Notes under the pieces: generated by a model | What the model saw: the letters and a program-made list of their open reading frames with translations, nothing else | Told to the model about the DNA's origin: nothing | The model's database searches: none | In this document: piece by piece, positions 1-6,396 of the stretch | Numbering within the stretch: position 1 is the first letter of the stretch | Layout: each line of letters begins with the position of its first letter | Source of the DNA: Deltaproteobacteria bacterium | GTDB taxonomy: Bacteria; Desulfobacterota; Desulfobacteria; C00003060 | Assembly: GCA_030667105.1 (NCBI GenBank) | Contig: DAOUWN010000007.1 | Span: 1-15,903 of the forward strand | Length of the DNA: 15,903 nt | Direction: 5' to 3' | Position numbers and translations under genes: made by a program

Positions 1-63
1 CTCACATCCGTGTTACAGGGTGGCGAAAGAGTCGGTATCTTCCCGCCCTTGGGAGGGGGATAG
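1..63 (+). CDS. MoaD/ThiS-like sulfur carrier protein, C-terminal fragment
   Basis: The window opens inside a reading frame that ends at TAG 61-63. The last residues read GGERVGIFPPLGGG. This is the classic C-terminus of MoaD/ThiS ubiquitin-like carriers: a Gly-Asp/Glu-x-Val turn, an x-x-PP strand and a terminal Gly-Gly. In that family the terminal Gly is adenylated and then thiocarboxylated to donate sulfur, for example to molybdopterin. The stop lies five bases before the next start, and the next gene encodes a ThiF-like enzyme of the type that activates these carriers, so the two almost certainly form one operon. Only 20 residues are visible; the rest lies upstream of the window. The fold assignment rests on the tail motif and the neighbour. 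Confidence 0.75.
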   Translation, partial: LTSVLQGGERVGIFPPLGGG

Positions 64-68
64 TCTTC

Positions 69-926
69 ATGGCCACACAGCTCACACAAGAAGTCACTGA
101 AGTCTCCAAAGTGTCTAAATACCCGGATGGCGACTCATATATGAGTCTGTCCCTGGAAGATATTTTTAAGCTCTCCAGGTTACATAATGTGCCGGGCCGA
201 GAGGTGGAGATTGCAGCCCTTGAAACAGGGGTCGTACCGGAAAGGTATGCACGGAATATGAAGACGTTTTCGCTCCAGCAGCAGGCCACTCTGCTCAAGT
301 CATACGTCAGTGTCGTAGGCCTTGGGGGATTGGGAGGTGTGGTGATTGAGATTCTGGCTCGCATGGGTGTTGGCACACTCACGCTGGTTGACGGAGAGAC
401 TTTTGAAGAGAGCAATCTGAACCGGCAGTTTCTTAGCGCCGAGAAAATGCCGGACAAGACAAAGGCGGGGGCTGCGGCCAGGCGCATCCGGGCGATCAAT
501 TCTTCTGTCGTGGTTTATCTCCACGAGGAATATCTCACTGAAAAGAATTCGGCTCGCTTGCTTGGCAAATCAGATGTGATTGTTGACAGCCTCGGAGGCC
601 TTGAAGACCGATTTGTACTGGAAAGCGCTGCAAAGAAGGTCGGTTGCCCTCTGGTTTCGGCTGCTGTTGCCGGACTGACGGGCCACGTTACCACCGTTTT
701 TCCTGAAGACTCGGGATTGGAACTAATTTACGGCAAGCCGGATAGCTTGCCGTCATCAGGGGCAGAGGCAACCCTCGGCTGTTTACCTCAAGTCACAACT
801 CTGCTGGCGACATTGCAGTGTTCTGAAGTTGCAAAAATATTGCTAAAAAAAGGCGCGGTCTTAAGAAACAAGATGATGGTTGTTGATCTTTTGGACAACA
901 CATTTGAAGTAGTGCGCTTGCTTTGA
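69..926 (+). CDS. ThiF/MoeB/HesA-family adenylyltransferase (E1-like), AOR-operon type
   Basis: A 285-residue E1-like enzyme, expected to adenylate the C-terminal glycine of the MoaD-like protein encoded just upstream. The nucleotide-binding loop GLGGLGG is at residues 84-90, followed by a strand ending VDGE and the conserved NLNRQ (Arg119). The C-terminal helix region (residues 233-260) matches the family. Only three cysteines are present (193, 238, 251), so the two CxxC zinc motifs of MoeB/ThiF are absent. The Mg-binding Asp of MoeB (DxxDN) aligns with Gly176 in DSLGG (173-177), which is unusual. I chose ATG 69 because the purine-rich stretch at 51-60 is a strong ribosome binding site; ATG 141 is a weaker alternative that would drop an odd N-terminal extension. 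In other bacteria such pairs accompany tungsten aldehyde oxidoreductase genes; the oxidoreductase itself is not in view, so that link is inference. Confidence 0.88.
   Translation: MATQLTQEVTEVSKVSKYPDGDSYMSLSLEDIFKLSRLHNVPGREVEIAALETGVVPERYARNMKTFSLQQQATLLKSYVSVVGLGGLGGVVIEILARMGVGTLTLVDGETFEESNLNRQFLSAEKMPDKTKAGAAARRIRAINSSVVVYLHEEYLTEKNSARLLGKSDVIVDSLGGLEDRFVLESAAKKVGCPLVSAAVAGLTGHVTTVFPEDSGLELIYGKPDSLPSSGAEATLGCLPQVTTLLATLQCSEVAKILLKKGAVLRNKMMVVDLLDNTFEVVRLL
103..132 (+). repeat. 30-bp sequence shared with 8650-8679 (copy 1)
   Basis: This stretch, inside the 5' end of the ThiF-like gene, matches 8650-8679 at 28 of 30 positions by eye. Here it encodes SKVSKYPDG within an N-terminal extension that is not part of the E1 core. 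The other copy lies in non-coding DNA. Confidence 0.7.
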
Positions 927-1046
927 CGCCAGACCTTGCATCGTGAATCGTGAAGAAGTGACAGTGTGCTCTCGCTTTAAGCCTATGAAACCGCCAAGAA
1001 AGCCCCCGAGTTTGAGCAAGAAATGGCTGTCGTAGGAGGATGTGCA

Positions 1047-1133
1047 ATGCAAAATTTGAGATGCAGTCTACATGCTGTCGCAATCGTTGAGAGGACTGTA
1101 AACAACCACGGTGGAAAAGTCTGGGGGGAGTAG
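1047..1133 (+). pseudogene. Relic of a sensor histidine kinase C-terminus
   Basis: A 28-codon frame starting at ATG 1047, with AGGAGG at 1034-1039, ends at TAG 1131. Its second half reads VAIVERTVNNHGGKVW. This closely matches the G2 region of the HATPase_c domain of histidine kinases (typically GLAIVxxIVxxHGGxIWVES). The rest of the kinase (DHp domain, N, G1 and F boxes) is not present upstream, so this looks like a leftover of a deleted kinase gene. The good ribosome binding site leaves open that a short peptide is still made. The surrounding gap (927-1326) otherwise holds only the inverted repeats listed separately. Confidence 0.5.
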
Positions 1134-1149
1134 GCATTCTTTTACCTAT

Positions 1150-1169
1150 TGTATAACCTTTGTTACACA
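1150..1169. promoter_or_regulatory. Operator-like inverted repeat 1
   Basis: TGTATAAC, four bases, then GTTACACA: an eight-base inverted repeat with one mismatch. It resembles the repeat at 1200-1218 (shared half-site TATAAC/GTTA) and is centred about 50 bp, roughly five helical turns, upstream of it. It probably binds a dimeric regulator of the downstream Cys-rich gene. The regulator family is not identifiable. Confidence 0.45.
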
Positions 1170-1199
1170 CAAAGCCCTGTCCAACTGTAGCCCCATATC

Positions 1200-1218
1200 T
1201 TATAACAGTTTGTTATAA
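1200..1218. promoter_or_regulatory. Operator-like perfect inverted repeat 2
   Basis: TTATAACA, GTT, TGTTATAA: a perfect eight-base inverted repeat with a three-base centre. Its right arm ends one base before a TTGACA hexamer at 1219-1224. No T-run follows and the arms are AT-rich, so it is an operator candidate and not a terminator. Confidence 0.55.
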
Positions 1219-1230
1219 TTGACAAAAGCT

Positions 1231-1266
1231 ATACCATATTGACTTGGTATGATTTATGCTTATGTT
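1231..1266 (+). promoter_or_regulatory. Putative sigma-70 promoter with a third inverted repeat
   Basis: TTGACT at 1239-1244 and TATGTT at 1261-1266, spaced 16 bases, form a plausible promoter for the Cys-rich gene. The -35 box lies in the centre of an inverted repeat, ATACCA (1231-1236) and TGGTAT (1245-1250), so a bound protein would compete with polymerase. A second -35-like TTGACA at 1219-1224 has no well-spaced -10. Confidence 0.4.
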
Positions 1267-1359
1267 CAAAGTCATTGCGACACGTTCACTTGGTGACAAT
1301 GCGGTAGTATTAGATCACATGGCCAGATGGTCGGCATTTTAATGAGGAGTATCATTGTC

Positions 1360-1755
1360 TTGGGTCGAAAAGCATTTCCCGTCATTTTCGCGCTAGGGTT
1401 GTTCTTGTGCTTTATGGAGCTGGCTTCCAATATCGCCGGAGCTTGCTCGGCGCCTTGTGACATTCTGTGCGGCCAACAAAGTGGAAGATTGAAAGAGTTT
1501 GGTCAGCCACATGGTTGCTGTTGTGGAGCCAATGAACCCCTGTGTGACGTTTCAAAAGGCTGTGCTTCAGGGTTGCCTGAATTCGCTCTATCTGTAGTCC
1601 CGACGGTGAAAAATCCCACACCGGCACACATAGTAGTCAATACAACCTACGTAAGTTCGTGTCTTGACTTTCCGGCGGGCATTAACACGGTTTGGACGTT
1701 AGCCATAGGGCCGCCCGTACCGCTTTTCCTCTCAAGTCTTTGCCTTTTGTGTTAA
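1360..1755 (+). CDS. Secreted cysteine-rich protein, unknown function
   Basis: I do not recognise the family. The frame is open from ATG 1327, but neither ATG (1327 or 1342) has a ribosome binding site, while AGGAG at 1345-1349 sits ten bases before TTG 1360. From that TTG the protein starts with a clean signal peptide: positively charged GRK, a hydrophobic core, and an AGA cleavage site about residue 29. The mature part of about 100 residues has 11 cysteines, including CxxxCxxxC at its start, a CCC triplet after a His, and a C-terminal CLLC in a hydrophobic stretch. The pattern suggests metal binding or a disulfide-rich periplasmic protein; the ZraP-like gene and arsenite-pump relic nearby fit a metal theme, but this is inference. 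Three operator-like repeats lie just upstream, so expression is probably switched. Confidence 0.6.
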   Translation: MGRKAFPVIFALGLFLCFMELASNIAGACSAPCDILCGQQSGRLKEFGQPHGCCCGANEPLCDVSKGCASGLPEFALSVVPTVKNPTPAHIVVNTTYVSSCLDFPAGINTVWTLAIGPPVPLFLSSLCLLC

Positions 1756-1885
1756 CCCCTTCCTCGCAGCTCCTGCATTATCAGCACTCATTTTATGATC
1801 ACTCTTACTCGGCTCATCTCTCGCGGTAGAAGTCATGCTACTGTAGTCAAATACCTGACTAAGTGTAAAGGAGGCTCAAAGAAGA

Positions 1886-4126
1886 ATGAAAAACCTCGGT
1901 CAATTCACAATGTGGTTTGGACTGATTGCCATATGTATATCCTCTGTATGTTACATGGTCTTGAGTTCCAAGAAAGACAATGTGACGGTCAGAAATACAG
2001 CTCGCTTCAGTTTCATCGGTTTTGCCGCGCTAATCACAATCGCTTCAATGTTGCTGATGCATTCCATACTGAACCACGAATTCATCTATAGCTACGTGAC
2101 GGCATACTCATCTCGTGATCTTCCATTGCTGTACTTGATTAGTTCGTTCTGGGCGGGCCAGGAAGGCAGCTTTCTGCTCTGGGTACTGCTCGGCGCTTGG
2201 CTTGGAATTGTACTCATGTACAAGGCCAAAGACATGGAACCGCAGGTGATGGTCATTTATAATCTAAACAACGTTTTTTTGATGATTCTGTTGATCAAAC
2301 AGAGCCCGTTCAAGATGCTTGCTTTCACCCCACCTGATGGCAACGGAATGAATATGCTGTTGCAGGATCCCTGGATGGCTATCCATCCGCCGGTGGTCTT
2401 TTTGGGTTACGCCGCATTTGCGATCCCCTTTGCCTATGCAATGGCTGCCCTTTGGCGAAGAGACTATGACCAGTGGATAAAGCCCGCCTTACCATGGGTT
2501 GCATTTGCTTTTGTGAGCTTGGGCGCCGGTATCATCATAGGAGGGTACTGGGCTTACAAGGTCCTGGGTTGGGGTGGCTACTGGGGTTGGGATCCCGTGG
2601 AAAATGCATCGTTGTTACCTTGGTTGGTGGGGATGGCGCTTATGCACGGCATGGTCCTCCAAAAGACAAGGAATAAGCTCCGGAAGACGAACTTCGTTTT
2701 AGCTGTTTTTTCCTTTATCCTGGTCATCTATTGCACATTTCTTACGAGATCGGGGGTTTTGGCTGATTTTTCAGTTCACTCCTTTACGGATTTGGGAATC
2801 ACGGGCTGGTTAGTGCTATTTATGGTCGTCTTCATTGCCATTTCTCTCTATCTCCTGTTGACACGGGCAAAGGAAATACCTGCATCTGGCGGAGAGAAGA
2901 ATGTGCATTTCTTTTCCAGAGAATTTGGTGTTATTACCGCCATGGCTATTCTGTGTCTCTCTACTGTCATAACCGGCCTTGGGACATCCGCACCTCTAAT
3001 CACCAGAGTCCTTGAAAAGGCTTCAAAAGTCTCAACCGATTTTTACGTGGATACGAATCTCCCTCTGGCCATTCTCATGGTGATATTGTTGAGCTTTGTT
3101 CCGTTAATGGGATGGGGAAAGAACAATCTCTCGAGGCTGGCCCCTAAACTGGTATGGTCCTTAATAGGAGCCATCGTAACGGGAACAGTCGTTCTCTTGA
3201 AAGGCTACCCAGGAATAGGCGTACTACTCCTGGCGCTGTTTGCCGGTGCGGTGGCCGCAATGAACCTGGCCCTTGCCATAAAACTCGGAAGAAAGAAGAT
3301 CTCAATTTCCAGTGGTGCTGTGGCCCATTTGGGGGTGGGTTTGATGTTCCTGGGTATTGTCGCTTCATCAATCTATGACCAATCAGAAAAGGTATCACTT
3401 TCTCAAGGTTCAGCAGGAAATGCCTTGGGCTATGATATCAATTTTGAAGGTCCCAAAGTGAAAGAGGAAGCCAAAGGCATCCGCTTAATTCTTCCCTTGG
3501 ATGTAAAGAAGGAAAACATTCAGTTTACTGCATTGCCGAACATTCGGTCTGAACGCACCCGGGATGGCCAGACGAAGCGTTTTGTAAGTCCCCACATTCG
3601 GAAGGGTCTATTGTCGGACTTTTACATATCACCTGTAGATTTCAACCCTGGTGAAAGGCAATCAATAAGCCATCTCGACCTAAAAAAGGGACAGAAGATT
3701 CAGGTTGGAGATTATGAATTGGTGTTCACGGCCTTTGATGTATCAAGTCGAATGGGCCAACAAGATTCGAAGGACCTCAGCGTAGGAGCGAATATTGTTG
3801 TGTCCTATAAGGGTCAAGACCCAATAGAACTGAAGCCATTCATTACGGTTGGAGGTGAGCATCAACACAGTGGTCCATCGAGTCGGGTAAAACTGCCTGG
3901 GCCTGACGAAGCCTACGTGACTCTTGAGAGCGTAAACGCGGGTGCAAAGACGATCCACCTTGACTACCAAGGCCCGGAATCTGGAAAAGAAACGGACAAG
4001 AAAGAAGCCCTGCCTGCGGTAATCGCAGAGGTCAGCATTAAACCTGGCATGACCATTCTGTGGTTGGGAACGTGCTTGATGCTTTTTGGTGGTGGAATAG
4101 CAATTGCCCGGCGATGGGACAAATGA
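1886..4126 (+). CDS. ccmF: Cytochrome c-type biogenesis protein CcmF (haem lyase subunit)
   Basis: CcmF joins haem from holo-CcmE to the CXXCH thiols of apocytochrome c at the outer face of the inner membrane. The 746-residue polytopic protein has the haem-handling WWD domain at about 227-246 (WGGYWGWDPVENASLLPW). It also has the four expected histidines: H167 in AIHPP, H254, H298 and H481. These correspond in order to the two periplasmic and two transmembrane haem-b ligands of E. coli CcmF. It is about 100 residues longer than E. coli CcmF; the extra length is mostly in the periplasmic part between about residue 498 and the last membrane helix (about 722-742). AAGGAGG at 1868-1874 supports ATG 1886. 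The thioredoxin-like and DUF1573-type genes follow on the same strand, forming a cytochrome maturation cluster. No other ccm genes are in view. Confidence 0.93.
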   Translation: MKNLGQFTMWFGLIAICISSVCYMVLSSKKDNVTVRNTARFSFIGFAALITIASMLLMHSILNHEFIYSYVTAYSSRDLPLLYLISSFWAGQEGSFLLWVLLGAWLGIVLMYKAKDMEPQVMVIYNLNNVFLMILLIKQSPFKMLAFTPPDGNGMNMLLQDPWMAIHPPVVFLGYAAFAIPFAYAMAALWRRDYDQWIKPALPWVAFAFVSLGAGIIIGGYWAYKVLGWGGYWGWDPVENASLLPWLVGMALMHGMVLQKTRNKLRKTNFVLAVFSFILVIYCTFLTRSGVLADFSVHSFTDLGITGWLVLFMVVFIAISLYLLLTRAKEIPASGGEKNVHFFSREFGVITAMAILCLSTVITGLGTSAPLITRVLEKASKVSTDFYVDTNLPLAILMVILLSFVPLMGWGKNNLSRLAPKLVWSLIGAIVTGTVVLLKGYPGIGVLLLALFAGAVAAMNLALAIKLGRKKISISSGAVAHLGVGLMFLGIVASSIYDQSEKVSLSQGSAGNALGYDINFEGPKVKEEAKGIRLILPLDVKKENIQFTALPNIRSERTRDGQTKRFVSPHIRKGLLSDFYISPVDFNPGERQSISHLDLKKGQKIQVGDYELVFTAFDVSSRMGQQDSKDLSVGANIVVSYKGQDPIELKPFITVGGEHQHSGPSSRVKLPGPDEAYVTLESVNAGAKTIHLDYQGPESGKETDKKEALPAVIAEVSIKPGMTILWLGTCLMLFGGGIAIARRWDK

Positions 4127-4218
4127 ACAGATTTTGGTATTTTAACTGGCAGCCCTAAGGCAGAGATAATTCGTACAAATACTTGAAAAAGAACTGGAAC
4201 TCGGGTGCAAAAAGAACT

Positions 4219-4665
4219 ATGAAAACAAAATACGCTCTTTATGGTTTGTGCGTCGTGTTTTGCTTTTTCACGTTCTCGCCAGCCAGTGTTGCAGCGGCAG
4301 AAAGTATCAACTGGCAGACATACGATAAGGGAATAGCTTTGGCAAACAAAGAGGGAAAAAGGGCTTTCCTTCACTTCTATGCAAACTGGTGCTTCTATTG
4401 TCGAAAAATGGCAAAGGAGACATTTCAAGATCCTTCGGTGATTGAATACCTGAACAAAAACTACATCCCCATCAGGGTCGATTCCGATAAAGATAAAAGG
4501 ACAGCGTCCATGTACAACGTTCGGGCATTGCCATCCACATGGTTTTTGACAAAAAAAGGAGAAAGGATCGGTAATGTTCCGGGATACATTTCTTCAAAAC
4601 AATTGCTTGAGCTACTAAGACGTTTAGCTACTGGAAATAATAGAGCCGCTGGACAAGGAGGATAG
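4219..4665 (+). CDS. Periplasmic thioredoxin-like protein with CFYC active site
   Basis: A 148-residue secreted thioredoxin-fold protein. The signal peptide (about residues 1-25, ending VAAAES) leads to a domain with WCFYC in the position of the thioredoxin WCGPC, and ALPSTWFL with the cis-proline that faces the active site. Overall it resembles the DUF255/thioredoxin_7 and DsbD-gamma type more than TlpA. The frame is open from TTG 4183, but ATG 4219 gives the natural signal peptide, so I use it; neither has a strong ribosome binding site. Lying between ccmF and the DUF1573-type gene (stop four bases before the next ATG), it probably reduces periplasmic disulfides in apocytochromes or in its neighbour's Sec-Gly-Cys pair. 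The partner is inferred from position only. Confidence 0.85.
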   Translation: MKTKYALYGLCVVFCFFTFSPASVAAAESINWQTYDKGIALANKEGKRAFLHFYANWCFYCRKMAKETFQDPSVIEYLNKNYIPIRVDSDKDKRTASMYNVRALPSTWFLTKKGERIGNVPGYISSKQLLELLRRLATGNNRAAGQGG

Positions 4666-4669
4666 CTTG

Positions 4670-5692
4670 ATGAGAGTTGTTAAAACCATACTACTAGCAT
4701 TGCTTATCGTAACGGTTTCGGTTGAGTTTTCATTAGCAAACGAAGGCGTAGAACCCGCACCGGTAATTGAAGTTGAGGAGCCTACTTATGACTTCAAACA
4801 GGTGTCTCAAGGGGAGGTCGTGAAACACGATTTCCGGGTGTTCAATCGTGGTGAAGCGCCTCTGGAAATTAAGAAAGTAAAGCCCGGTTGAGGCTGTAGT
4901 GTGGCCCGGTTTGACCGGACCGTCCCTCCTGGAGGCGAGGGTACGATCACCTTGGAAGTTAAGACAAAAGGATACCAGGGCAATATCCATCAAACCGCTC
5001 GCGTATTCTCTAACGATCCCAGGAATCCCGAGACGACCATCGACATGAAAGGGACAGTGTGGGCTCCCATCTATCTCAAGCCCAAACACGCCCACCTTGC
5101 AGGGACCTTGGGTGAGAAGATCGAAACGGTTGTCCATATGATGGGTGAAAAGAAGGATCCCTTGATCGTAAAACTTGCTTCGGTCTCCATTCCGGACAAG
5201 GTGGAAGTGAAACTCACCGAGATCGAAAAAGGTCGCATCTGGGAAGTAAAGGTTGAGAATAAGGCAGAAGAACAGACAACGTACAAAGGGCAAATTAAAC
5301 TCACCACAAACTATCCGGAAAAACCTGAGATGGTAATCCGCATTACAGGCAATGTCAGGCCACCGGTTGAAGTCAGGCCAAAGACATTGAACTTTGGTCG
5401 TTTGGCGGAGGAACGGCTACAGCAGTTAAAGAAAAACGGGAAGTTCATGAGACGCCCTGTCATGGTTGTTTTGAACAGGGGCAATGATTTGAAGGTCAAC
5501 AAGGTTGAACTTGAAAAATCGCTTTTTCAAGTTGTTACCAGGGAAATGAAGCCGGGTCGTATGGTTGAGATCCAGGTCCAAGCCGTTTTTGAAAAGCTGA
5601 AGAAGGGCGTAAATACGGACCGTCTAAAGATTTACACGAACCAGAAAGACAGTGAGGTTCTGGAAGTGCCCATCCGTTTTGAAATCTTGTAA
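4670..5692 (+). CDS. DUF1573-type periplasmic protein, predicted selenoprotein (Sec at residue 74)
   Basis: The frame starting at ATG 4670 (AAGGAGG at 4655-4661) is interrupted once, by TGA 4889-4891, and then runs in the same frame to TAA at 5692, giving 340 residues if the UGA is read. The UGA falls exactly at the first cysteine of the CGC motif that marks DUF1573 proteins: here KPG-U-GCSVARFD, then a PGGEG turn and a GNIHQTARVFSNDP strand, all typical of the domain. A hairpin placed like a bacterial SECIS follows (separate entry). The protein has a signal peptide (residues 1-25), a first Ig-like DUF1573 domain (about 35-130), and further Ig-like strands, including a second NFG motif near residue 240. 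The function of DUF1573 is not established; with CcmF and a CFYC thioredoxin upstream, a redox role in cytochrome c maturation is plausible. The alternative is a single nonsense mutation, but the downstream 267 codons show no decay. Confidence 0.78.
4889..4928 (+). promoter_or_regulatory. Candidate bacterial SECIS element
   Basis: Directly after the in-frame UGA, bases 4903-4909 (GGCCCGG) pair with 4915-4921 (CCGGACC): six Watson-Crick pairs and one C-A mismatch, closing a TTTGA loop. The loop begins 18 bases after the UGA, within the usual spacing for bacterial SECIS. A lower stem is possible between GAGG at 4890-4893 and CCTC at 4925-4928. A conserved loop G is not at the usual first loop position unless the closing pair opens, so the match is good but not perfect. 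Confidence 0.55.
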
Positions 5693-5785
5693 CGAGGTTG
5701 ATGGAAACCAGCTAATTCCACTCTATTGACTCTGGTTGCTTTTTGTGCAAGGATCCGGCTAAACTTCAAAAAAGGAGGGTTGAAG

Positions 5786-6316
5786 ATGAGAAAATTTTTT
5801 GTTGTGCTTGCAGTATTAGGGTTGTCAGTGGCTCTGGCTGCTCCTGCCTTCTGTGAGGAACCGAAGGAATACGGCCCTGGTTATGGCTACGGTTACGGTG
5901 GGGGCACCGGACACATGATGGGCCCTGGCTACGGTTGGGGCGGCCACATGATGAGTCCCGGCCACCCCGCCTGGGGTATGCATGAACCCGGCCGGGACAG
6001 ACATGGCCGTGGCTGGGGATCGGGTCCGAGCGCCCGGGGCTGGAAGTCAATGAAACCCGAGCAGCGGGAAAAATGGGAGAAGATGCGGAGTGACTATCAG
6101 CAGGATACCCTGGAGTTAAGAAAGCAATTGGTTACAAAACAAATGGAGCTGGAGACCTTGTGGGCTCAGCCAGAAGTGGACAGCCCCATGGTTGACAAGC
6201 TTTCCAAGGAGGTAGCCGACCTCGAGGCAAAGCTTTGGAAGAAACGCGACGAATACTTGCTGCAGTGTCGCCAGAACTTCGGCGATCAGGGTTGGACCTG
6301 CCCCGGCGGCAGATAG
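5786..6316 (+). CDS. ZraP/Spy-like periplasmic metal-sensing protein
   Basis: A 176-residue secreted protein of the periplasmic heavy-metal sensor (ZraP/CpxP/Spy-like) group. The start at ATG 5786 has an excellent ribosome binding site (GGAGG about 5774) and gives a signal peptide ending PAFCEE. Residues about 25-75 are a Gly/Tyr/His/Met-rich stretch with GYGYGYGG and two GHMM units, suited to binding soft metals. Residues about 88-160 form long charged helices (KPEQREKWEKM onward), as in the dimeric ZraP fold. The tail contains two cysteines (LLQCRQNF and WTCPGG). It follows the DUF1573-type gene by 93 bases on the same strand and could be cotranscribed or have its own promoter. A role in sensing or buffering Zn or Cu under envelope stress is expected from the family. 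Confidence 0.75.
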   Translation: MRKFFVVLAVLGLSVALAAPAFCEEPKEYGPGYGYGYGGGTGHMMGPGYGWGGHMMSPGHPAWGMHEPGRDRHGRGWGSGPSARGWKSMKPEQREKWEKMRSDYQQDTLELRKQLVTKQMELETLWAQPEVDSPMVDKLSKEVADLEAKLWKKRDEYLLQCRQNFGDQGWTCPGGR

Positions 6317-6347
6317 TAAGGCGCTCCAGTGATACCTGAGCCACAAA

Positions 6348-6375
6348 TGAGGGGGAACTTCCCGGTTCCCCCTCA
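6348..6375. terminator. Strong hairpin between convergent genes
   Basis: TGAGGGGGAAC and GTTCCCCCTCA form a perfect 11-bp stem with a six-base loop, located 31 bases after the ZraP-like stop and 21 bases before the end of the minus-strand TPR gene. There is no T-run on either side, so it is a weak intrinsic terminator at best, but its place between convergent genes fits a bidirectional transcription end or an RNA-stabilising hairpin. Confidence 0.5.
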
Positions 6376-6396
6376 CCTCAGGACATCCCTATGCCG

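Noticed and set aside
4889..4891. TGA as a plain nonsense mutation, making two separate ORFs
   Set aside because: The stop falls precisely on a conserved redox Cys, a SECIS-like hairpin follows and the downstream frame is undamaged. The GTG at 4901 has no ribosome binding site. A mutation remains possible, as noted in the finding.
4733..5293. 186-codon minus-strand frame opposite the DUF1573-type gene
   Set aside because: The plus strand has the secreted DUF1573-type protein; the minus frame is a shadow without domain features.
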